Origin: Sulfurimonas sp.
Lineage (GTDB): Bacteria > Campylobacterota > Campylobacteria > Campylobacterales > Sulfurimonadaceae
Assembly (NCBI GenBank): GCA_030646745.1
Contig: JAUSKV010000221.1
Location: 1-10,897, forward strand
Reading direction: 5' to 3'
Length of the DNA: 10,897 nucleotides
Made by a program: the position numbers and the translations under genes. Positions 4,800 through 10,897 of the stretch are shown here, piece after piece (within the stretch, counting starts at the first letter, position 1; each line of letters starts with the position of its first letter). The notes under the pieces are model-generated. The model saw only the letters and a list, made by a program, of their open reading frames with translations, did no database searches and had not been told where the DNA came from.

Positions 4800-5563
4800 T
4801 GCCTGCCGCCGCCGCAACAAGCATCATAACACCCGAATTAATTAAGGCGGGATACGATGCGGGGCTCGCAGTCTATAAGCTTCAAGCATTCACATTAATA
4901 TCGTCTATAACTTGGTTGATTCTAGCGCTGGTCTTTACAGTCGGTGCATGGGGTTGGGGACTCTTTACCGTTTATCAAGTCCTTCAAAACACAAAGGGCA
5001 GCGGTTCTCCTAACCCGTTGGGCGGTATCACTACTACAGCGCTCACCCTAGTTTTTTCACCTATTCTGTTTTTACTTTTGGCAAATTTTTTTGAACTTGC
5101 CTTCAGTCAAAACCCATTCAATCTGATATCTCATGCAGTCGGCTTAAATTACTCAAGCATCGTTTCAGCGCCAGAGTTTAGTAACACCCCCTATTTGAAG
5201 GGTATGGCGGCTCTTTTAAGCTTACTAAGTTCCGTAGCACCATGGCTTATAACTGTAGTGTATCTTCTCAATATGCTCCTGTCAATGCTCTACTTCTTCA
5301 CTCACATTAACATTGAAATGCTGATGAGTGCAGGCACTAGCAACGGGCAAAAAGGCTTATTTTTAAAATTCGTTTTAGTTGTCGGGACAATCTTTGCATT
5401 TTCGCTCTTGAGTGTTCTTTATAGTTTTCTCGTTAATTTTATCTTTTTTCACAACGGCAACACTACATTCTCAAGTTTTGGAAGTGTCTCAGACAGTATC
5501 CATCTAATCAAACAAATGGCAGTAACAGCAATGCGTTGGGGCTTAACGTCCTCTTTTAATTAA
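4799..5563 (+). CDS. Polytopic inner-membrane protein (VirB6/TrbL-like candidate)
   Basis: A 254-residue protein started at the ATG overlapping the upstream TAA, with no separate Shine-Dalgarno, so it is probably translated by re-initiation. Hydrophobic segments at about 31-60, 80-103, 140-168 and 187-217 give at least four membrane helices. The first contains WGWG (51-54), and the third and fourth are rich in Leu, Phe and Ser. The N-terminus MPAAAATSIITPELIKAGYDAGLAVYK is amphipathic and no signal peptide is seen. Position before a second polytopic protein, size and helix number resemble the VirB6/TrbL class of type IV secretion systems. No diagnostic motif is recognised, so this is a weak assignment. 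Confidence 0.55.
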   Translation: MPAAAATSIITPELIKAGYDAGLAVYKLQAFTLISSITWLILALVFTVGAWGWGLFTVYQVLQNTKGSGSPNPLGGITTTALTLVFSPILFLLLANFFELAFSQNPFNLISHAVGLNYSSIVSAPEFSNTPYLKGMAALLSLLSSVAPWLITVVYLLNMLLSMLYFFTHINIEMLMSAGTSNGQKGLFLKFVLVVGTIFAFSLLSVLYSFLVNFIFFHNGNTTFSSFGSVSDSIHLIKQMAVTAMRWGLTSSFN

Positions 5564-5582
5564 AAAAAACAAGGAAAACAAC

Positions 5583-6074
5583 ATGCAAAACACTCAAAAA
5601 ACAGACATTCAATTAAAAATGGAAAAAATCAAGCAAGATATCAAAAATCATAAAAAAAACATTGCTCAGCTAGAGCAAGAACTACAAGCTGACGAAGCCA
5701 ACGGTGTCGCTCTCGTACTCCAAGCCGCAACAGACGGCATTCAAGTGGCAAGCGGCATAATTCAAGCCATAGACCTTATTCATACAATGGCAAAAAGCAA
5801 AAAAGGAGAAGAAGAGGACGGCATAAAAAAAGAAGAGGAAGAAAAAGAAGCAGAACCGGAAACAAGAAGTTTGACAGAAATCGTTGAATCAATCAACACA
5901 ATGGCAGCAACGGGCAACGGCAGTAATTCAGATGTACAAGCAGCCCGAACCGCCTGCACCAGCGCCATGACGGGAACAGCCACTCAAAAATTAGGAGAGC
6001 TAGTTGAGAAGTTTGAAAAAGAAAAAATCGAACTCGATATAAAAAAAAATCTCGAAACTCTAAATGTACTATAA
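5583..6074 (+). CDS. Coiled-coil protein with charged middle segment
   Basis: A 163-residue protein with AAGGA at 5571-5575, 7 bases before the ATG. Residues 8-40 form an N-terminal coiled coil (KMEKIKQDIKNHKKNIAQLEQEL). Residues 41-70 are Ala/Ile/Gly-rich (GVALVLQAATDGIQVASGIIQAI), moderately hydrophobic, and could be a membrane-contact or oligomerisation helix. Residues 73-95 are a dense Glu/Lys stretch, and 96-163 a second helical part containing one Cys (125). There is no signal peptide and no clear TM. Its family is not recognised. Between two large membrane proteins, it may be a cytoplasmic or peripheral structural part of the same complex. Confidence 0.5.
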   Translation: MQNTQKTDIQLKMEKIKQDIKNHKKNIAQLEQELQADEANGVALVLQAATDGIQVASGIIQAIDLIHTMAKSKKGEEEDGIKKEEEEKEAEPETRSLTEIVESINTMAATGNGSNSDVQAARTACTSAMTGTATQKLGELVEKFEKEKIELDIKKNLETLNVL

Positions 6075-6093
6075 ATAAAAAGGATGGTGAAAA

Positions 6094-8301
6094 ATGAAAA
6101 AATTACTTTTAATTTGCGTTCTGTTTTTTTGCGCACAAGCCGCACAAGCCTATCCAGTAAATGAAATAATTGTTAAATCTCAAGCTGATTTAACTCATTA
6201 TCAACTTTTATCTCCTAATTTAGTAAAAGACTATCTGTCTCCCACTGAAGCAGACGGTCAAGTCGTCACAAACGTTGACCAGCTCCACTGTTTAAATCCT
6301 AAGACGTTCGATAAATCAAGATTCGCACGACTCTACTCAAATTTGGAGGACTCTGAGTTTACAATCTACTCAAAAGTCCGAAGCATTACAATGAGTGGTG
6401 ATTCCGCTCATTTGGAGTGTAGTCTTTTTCTTAACTACGGAAAAGATATTAATGATATGATGTATATATCAACCTATGATATAAACAAAAAAATAGATAT
6501 GTCGCAAGCCAAACAATCTGATTATTTAGCGTCGATTCGTGACACAACAAGTGTAATTTCGGACTTGACTCCTATTGAGTTGGCTCCATTAACACTTAGT
6601 TCAGCCTTGGCGGCAGTTTTTACTTTGGACAATACTATACTCGACCCTATGCTTTCTGCCTCGTCGCAAAAAGTGAGTTTTACTAGCTCCTCAGATGTAT
6701 TTGATGAACTTCTAAAGACTAAACTAACCACGGTTTATTATTTTATGGTCAACGCACAAAATGAAATCAATATTGTAATTTGGTTCATTTTTTCTATATT
6801 TCTTTTGTATCTGTTGTTTTTTATATCAAAAATAGTTTTTGACAAAAAAAGTAGACATGAGGTTCGAACTAAGGTATATTTGGGCGTAGTTTTTAGCGGC
6901 TTAATAATGTTTGCTCCATATCCATCACCTAATGGGTTCCTCACAACCAATGCCGCTAAATTAATGAGTTCAACGGTGCTCACTTTTAATGGCTTTATTG
7001 ATAAGTTAGGCTTTAGAGTGCTTGAATCTGTTTTGAACAATAACTTTAATTCAGCAGGCATAAAACAAGCGCACCAACTCAAAAAAATAGCGATAGAGTT
7101 GTCCGATGCTAATGTTCATTTTAAAATACTGGATCAACTTGAATCCAATTGCCTTGAAGCATATCCTCTGATTAATAAATCAGGTCTTTATGCTTCACCA
7201 TCAACAGAACACTACAAGTTTGAAAATTGTGATGACCTGACAAAAGAGCAAAAAGCAAACAGAGTTGGCTTTAACGGAGGTGCGGACTGGACTTGTAATC
7301 TAAGCCTCTTTGGAAACGAACTCAGCTATATCGAGAATACAGAAACAAACAGGAACGCTTGTCGTGACATTGTTTATAAAACTAAACCAGCTCTTGATTC
7401 TAAAATTCAAAAGCTTACCGCTGAACTCAACACAAATAATGCCATTCAAGACTCTTATATTGTAGCCAGAAAATTAAAAGAAAAATTATATGCGGAATAT
7501 AGTCAAGATGGATGGATTAGTTTAATATGGTCAGTTCCAAAAATTATGATTTTAGGAAGTGAAATAACTCGTGACCCTTCTGCGTGGACAAAGATTAAAG
7601 ATGAGATAGACAAAGCTACTGATAAGGACTTAGGCTTTGAGTGGATGTTCCGTAAGGTACCGCTCTTAACAGTACCTGGTGCGAATACAATTTTATCTGC
7701 GAATCAATCAACTTTTTCAAGCATTCCTTTTCTAGGTAGCATGGTTGGCACAAGTTTGGGATTATCGAGCGCGGTGCTTTACAGCGAATACTTCCTCGCT
7801 CAACTTCCAGTGTATATTTGGATAATGTTATTTTCTATAGTCGTAGCACTCTATTATATAACTCTGCTTATTTATGTATTGACGAGTTATTTTATTCTAA
7901 GTGCTGCGGTGCTTTCAAAAAATATGGAGGTTGTTTCTAAATTTCTTTTGAGTTTTTTTGTAGTTCTGATAACTCCATTAAAAATCATCTTTGCAATGCT
8001 CCTTACATGGTCAACAACTGATTTCATTCAGAGCTTTGTTTCAAGTCGGGCAGTTACTTTTGAAAGCGATGTGAGAGAATTAAACTCACTAAACGGCGGA
8101 ATAAGTATGCTTGATTCAGCAGGTTTGGCATTATTTAGCGGAGTATTAACTCTTATATCCTCACTTCTTGTTGCGTTTATATCTTTTTGGATTATCACAA
8201 AAATGCAGTCAATTATTATGCAATCACTCTCAATTAACGCCGGTTCAATTAGCGATGCAATAGAAAGCATCTCACAAAAAATTTCTCAGAAAAAAGCCTA
8301 G
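6094..8301 (+). CDS. Large polytopic protein with signal peptide and Cys-rich extracytoplasmic domains
   Basis: 735 residues; AAGGA at 6080-6084, 9 bases before the ATG. Residues 1-19 are a classic Sec signal peptide ending AQAAQA, cleavage before Tyr20. A first soluble domain (20-222) has two Cys (66, 109). Helices at about 226-247 and 261-279 follow. A second soluble domain (about 285-570) has four Cys (353, 379, 401, 423), an even number that suits disulfides in the periplasm. Helices then lie at about 573-607 (probably two), 615-639 and 677-703, with a cytoplasmic tail ending KISQKKA. Signal peptide, extended soluble loops and a C-terminal helix cluster are reminiscent of extended VirB6 or TraG-type mating-channel proteins. 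No diagnostic motif is seen; the resemblance is architectural. It is the largest complete gene of the operon and a likely core of the channel. Confidence 0.6.
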   Translation: MKKLLLICVLFFCAQAAQAYPVNEIIVKSQADLTHYQLLSPNLVKDYLSPTEADGQVVTNVDQLHCLNPKTFDKSRFARLYSNLEDSEFTIYSKVRSITMSGDSAHLECSLFLNYGKDINDMMYISTYDINKKIDMSQAKQSDYLASIRDTTSVISDLTPIELAPLTLSSALAAVFTLDNTILDPMLSASSQKVSFTSSSDVFDELLKTKLTTVYYFMVNAQNEINIVIWFIFSIFLLYLLFFISKIVFDKKSRHEVRTKVYLGVVFSGLIMFAPYPSPNGFLTTNAAKLMSSTVLTFNGFIDKLGFRVLESVLNNNFNSAGIKQAHQLKKIAIELSDANVHFKILDQLESNCLEAYPLINKSGLYASPSTEHYKFENCDDLTKEQKANRVGFNGGADWTCNLSLFGNELSYIENTETNRNACRDIVYKTKPALDSKIQKLTAELNTNNAIQDSYIVARKLKEKLYAEYSQDGWISLIWSVPKIMILGSEITRDPSAWTKIKDEIDKATDKDLGFEWMFRKVPLLTVPGANTILSANQSTFSSIPFLGSMVGTSLGLSSAVLYSEYFLAQLPVYIWIMLFSIVVALYYITLLIYVLTSYFILSAAVLSKNMEVVSKFLLSFFVVLITPLKIIFAMLLTWSTTDFIQSFVSSRAVTFESDVRELNSLNGGISMLDSAGLALFSGVLTLISSLLVAFISFWIITKMQSIIMQSLSINAGSISDAIESISQKISQKKA

Positions 8302-8310
8302 GAGTAAAAA

Positions 8311-8556
8311 ATGAAAGCTTACAAACTTTATCTTGATGAGGCGTGCGAATGCCTCTTACTTAACCATGAAGTAGTTTATAAGAAAAAAAGCGATGAGAAT
8401 ACATCGCTTCAAGGGGTGATATTGGCTGCAAATCTTCAAGAGCTTTTTCAGAGGGCTCTAAAGATATTAAAAAGTAAAAAGGTTTCGTTAAACAGTCGGT
8501 TGCTTGTGGCAAACATGTTGCCGCAACTTTATTTACAAATTCTTAAAATCAACTAA
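8311..8556 (+). CDS. Small hypothetical protein of the operon
   Basis: 81 residues. AGGAG overlaps the upstream stop (8300-8304) with 6-base spacing to the ATG. The sequence is helical, with a Cys pair CEC at 12-14 (DEACECLLL) and a basic middle (KKKSDEN, 24-30). The second half (LFQRALKILKSKKVSLNSRLLVANMLPQLYLQIL) looks like two amphipathic helices. No signal peptide or TM is seen, so it is probably cytoplasmic. Family unknown. The tight spacing (9 bases from the previous stop) supports co-translation with its neighbours. Confidence 0.55.
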   Translation: MKAYKLYLDEACECLLLNHEVVYKKKSDENTSLQGVILAANLQELFQRALKILKSKKVSLNSRLLVANMLPQLYLQILKIN

Positions 8557-8571
8557 AAAAGGAAAGAAAAA

Positions 8572-8964
8572 ATGTACAAAAAAGCAGGAATATTTCTAAT
8601 CGGTATTATTATTTTAGTTGTGCTCGACAGTACAGGAATAGCTAGAAAAATCATGACAAAACAAACGACACAAGCTGATATAGAAAAAATGGAGCTAAAC
8701 AAACAACTCATGATTGCAAACGATGCTCATGTAAAACTTGCTTTTAAAATCATCAATTGTGAGCCATTTAATAAAGAAGATGAAGAAAAGGTTTTAAAAT
8801 TTAAATATGATGAGATTTGGCAAAAATCAAATCAAATTATGTCAGTACAAAGAGACACAGATATCAAAAAAATAGATATTTTCTCTTATGACTCTTCAAA
8901 ATGTACACCATTACCCCCGAAACATGAATTGCATGTTTTTAAACCCATAGCCTCTAATAACTAG
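8572..8964 (+). CDS. Membrane-anchored protein with two extracytoplasmic Cys
   Basis: 130 residues; AAGGA at 8559-8563, 8 bases before the ATG. Residues about 5-19 (AGIFLIGIIILVVLD) are a single hydrophobic anchor with positive residues before it, so the rest should be outside. That part is helical at 33-61 and carries two Cys (63, 111) that could pair. There is no lipobox. The family is not recognised. One-helix proteins with a small periplasmic domain occur in type IV secretion operons (VirB8-like in topology), but the outer domain here is too short and dissimilar for VirB8. Confidence 0.55.
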   Translation: MYKKAGIFLIGIIILVVLDSTGIARKIMTKQTTQADIEKMELNKQLMIANDAHVKLAFKIINCEPFNKEDEEKVLKFKYDEIWQKSNQIMSVQRDTDIKKIDIFSYDSSKCTPLPPKHELHVFKPIASNN

Positions 8965-8972
8965 GGGCACAC

Positions 8973-10897
8973 ATGGCATGGAATTTAGAGGAACACATAC
9001 TCAATCACAGCCATAAAGTCCACAACACTCTCAATTCTAAGAGGGTGTTCGACGCAAATGACAGTTCAAACCAACACTTCACGTTTTCAATCGATATAGC
9101 TCAGTTAATCTCAAAAAATTGCACATCACAAAAAGATATAGATAAAAAAATGGTCGATTTTATGGACGATTTAGTAAATTTTGAGAAAACATATCGGGTA
9201 CAAAAAGGCTTAAATAAAAAAGGAGAAAAAACATATCGAGACTTAACTTTCAACTTTAAAGATGATGTGCTTTTAGCTTATCATAATAGTGCCTCAGATG
9301 ATACTAACTCTAACAACTACAGCGTTCTCCCTCACTTTCACTTTTTGGGACATAAATCACTTAAGTGCGGAATTGGCTACGCTTATTTGCGAGAAGCAAT
9401 CAAAGAGGTATCGGAGAAGCACGGGCTAGTATTTAATTTGAATGAAGAAACGGGGCAACAAAGCGTAGATAGCGAGGAGGCAAAATCGTTTACATGGTTT
9501 ATAAAGCGCTCTTCAGATTCAGACTTCCGCCTTCAAATGACAAACGGTTGGATAGAACAAGCTCTTGAAAAGTTTCAGAATCACTACAAGCAAACAGGTA
9601 ATCTTCAATATCTTTTAAAGGGATATATAGATTTAGAGATGCGAGCAAAACGCCTAAATATAGAACATAATCTCAACTTTAATTTGTTTCTAACGGAAAC
9701 ACAAAAACAAAGCATTAAAACTCTATACAGCAGTGATAAAGCGGCTATATATGAGATGTTAAGTGACAGAAAAAATCACATAGCTAGAGCATTTTTAGAG
9801 CATTCCTTTGGCTTCAGCAATATCATCATAGATGAGATTGAAAAAAGAACAGCGCAAAAAATACCAAAATTTGAAATCGATTTAAATCGTGTCGGTGTTA
9901 AAATCGAACAAAAACAAAAAGCCATAGGAGACTATACTAAAACGATAAATTTTTGTTACGAAGAGGACTTAAAAACTGCTCTTTCGTATTCAAAAAATGA
10001 AAAAGAATTAGCCCTCATTATGAAAAGCCTTGGATATTCAGAGTTTGCTTTTAAACAAAAAAATGTACTTGGAAAACGCCAGAGAGTCGGTTTCACCTTT
10101 GAGAACAAGAACGGCAAAAATGTCACAGTGTATTTTAACAACATACACACAGATATGAATGCAATTAGAGCGAAGCTCGTATCTAATTCAAAAGAGAATA
10201 CAGAAACACCCGAAGAGCTCATATCAAAATTAAGAGGCTACACACCTCTTAAAGTCAGTAAGTCAAACCTCACTTTTGAAGAGATATATGATTTAAAATC
10301 TTCTCTTGATTTAAAAGATTTTTTTATCAAAGAATTAGATGATCATGTAGAGTTTAAAAGTAAAGGTACTTTTATCCTAGACAAAGGCTCAGAGATACTT
10401 GTTAAAAAATCGAAAAAAGAAGATTTAGCAAGAAATGTAACTCTTTTAGCAGATATGGTACAAGCTAAGGGGTGGACGAACTTCAAGATAACTGGTAGCG
10501 AACAATTCAAAACTGCAATGAAAGCAGAGTTAGACAAAAGAGCGGCTCAAAAAGAACTAGCACAGGAGAAAGTAAAAACAGCAGCACTTGAGCAAACAAT
10601 CAGCACACTACTTGAAAAGAGAACAGATAGCGAAATTCTTAAAGACCTCTCAACATTAAATTTAAAAAGTGTAAATGTAGATGAATATAAAAAAGAGTTT
10701 ATGCAGCTCTATCGTATTCGTAAAGCAGCTCTTGATAGTAGAGACCTCAAAACTTTACTAAAAACTTACGAAATCGAAGGAGCAGAGACAGAGTTTGAAA
10801 TAAGAGAGAAAATCGTCAATTTAGGCAAGTGTTTATCTATCACTAAAAACGAAATTATTCACGAGCTTGGGCTAGATATGGGACTTAAAACTGAAGA
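8973..10897 (+). CDS. Probable relaxase with HxH motif and LPD7-like domain, truncated by the window edge
   Basis: Open for 641 codons from ATG 8973 with no stop, so the 3' end lies outside the window. AGGGG (8963-8967) overlapping the previous stop is a weak RBS with 5-base spacing. Residues 118-125 (VLPHFHFL) contain His121-x-His123 in a hydrophobic strand, the pattern of HUH relaxases and Rep nucleases. Candidate catalytic tyrosines are Tyr136/138 after it, or Tyr74, 88 or 103 before it; I cannot choose. Residues about 330-400 resemble a small repeated module seen in relaxases (KGKRQRVGFTFENKNG, NNIHTDMNAIRAKL). Residues about 463-522 (TFILDKGSEILVKKS to KGWTNFKITGSEQFKTAM) match the LPD7 domain common on relaxases and polyvalent mobile-element proteins. 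Residues 520-641 are charged and helical. It would nick at oriT and lead the strand into the channel. A rolling-circle replication role is the alternative. Confidence 0.65.
   Translation, partial: MAWNLEEHILNHSHKVHNTLNSKRVFDANDSSNQHFTFSIDIAQLISKNCTSQKDIDKKMVDFMDDLVNFEKTYRVQKGLNKKGEKTYRDLTFNFKDDVLLAYHNSASDDTNSNNYSVLPHFHFLGHKSLKCGIGYAYLREAIKEVSEKHGLVFNLNEETGQQSVDSEEAKSFTWFIKRSSDSDFRLQMTNGWIEQALEKFQNHYKQTGNLQYLLKGYIDLEMRAKRLNIEHNLNFNLFLTETQKQSIKTLYSSDKAAIYEMLSDRKNHIARAFLEHSFGFSNIIIDEIEKRTAQKIPKFEIDLNRVGVKIEQKQKAIGDYTKTINFCYEEDLKTALSYSKNEKELALIMKSLGYSEFAFKQKNVLGKRQRVGFTFENKNGKNVTVYFNNIHTDMNAIRAKLVSNSKENTETPEELISKLRGYTPLKVSKSNLTFEEIYDLKSSLDLKDFFIKELDDHVEFKSKGTFILDKGSEILVKKSKKEDLARNVTLLADMVQAKGWTNFKITGSEQFKTAMKAELDKRAAQKELAQEKVKTAALEQTISTLLEKRTDSEILKDLSTLNLKSVNVDEYKKEFMQLYRIRKAALDSRDLKTLLKTYEIEGAETEFEIREKIVNLGKCLSITKNEIIHELGLDMGLKTE

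Noticed and set aside
3350..10897. Operon as a filamentous phage (inovirus) genome
   Set aside because: No Zot/pI-type ATPase or small coat protein set is visible, and the 735-residue signal-peptide polytopic protein does not fit an inovirus.

Overview
The window is AT-rich DNA with AAGGA-type ribosome binding sites. It begins with five tRNA genes that all encode their CCA end, followed by accessory genes. The base composition, the style of the small regulators and the RBS pattern suggest a Campylobacterota genome (Sulfurimonas, Sulfurovum or Arcobacter-like). That placement is inference; there is no marker gene in the window.

Layout. (1) 1-743: a chromosomal tRNA operon, Pro(TGG)-His(GTG)-Arg(TCG)-Arg(TCT)-Leu(TAG), with a sigma70-type promoter at the extreme left edge. 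(2) 744-1169: a non-coding stretch directly after tRNA-Leu. It holds a GGGTACGGT tandem repeat, a three-unit AT-rich repeat, and a nested set of hairpins that would form the leader of the next gene. The 3' end of tRNA-Leu is a plausible integration site, and I read the rest of the window as the left part of an integrated mobile element. No integrase lies in the window. (3) 1170-2111: a phage/plasmid-type replication initiator with an N-terminal winged-helix domain, carrying an origin-like iteron cluster inside its coding sequence. (4) 2114-3077: a divergent control module, a leftward repressor-like gene and a rightward small excisionase/AlpA-like HTH gene, separated by palindromic operators built on ACTATAA-N3-TTATAGT. 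(5) 3078-3349: a non-coding gap rich in inverted repeats, some mutually exclusive. It could be a leader/attenuator, an oriT, or both. (6) 3350-10897: a tightly packed rightward operon: ParA/MinD-like ATPase, tail-anchored coiled-coil protein, a 47-aa one-helix membrane protein, a 254-aa polytopic membrane protein, a 163-aa coiled-coil protein, a 735-aa signal-peptide-bearing polytopic protein with cysteine-containing extracytoplasmic domains, an 81-aa protein, a 130-aa membrane-anchored protein with two cysteines, and a large open reading frame with an HxH motif and an LPD7-like region (probable relaxase) that runs off the right edge.

Working together (inference): regions 3-5 would handle replication and the lysogeny-like switch. 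Region 6 looks like the start of a DNA-transfer module: a ParA-type positioning ATPase, VirB6/TrbL/TraG-like membrane proteins and a relaxase. Most of these membrane proteins match no family I can name with certainty, so the operon could be a divergent or undescribed conjugation apparatus. Its motor ATPases (VirB4/VirD4) are not in this window, and looking for them to the right is the decisive check.
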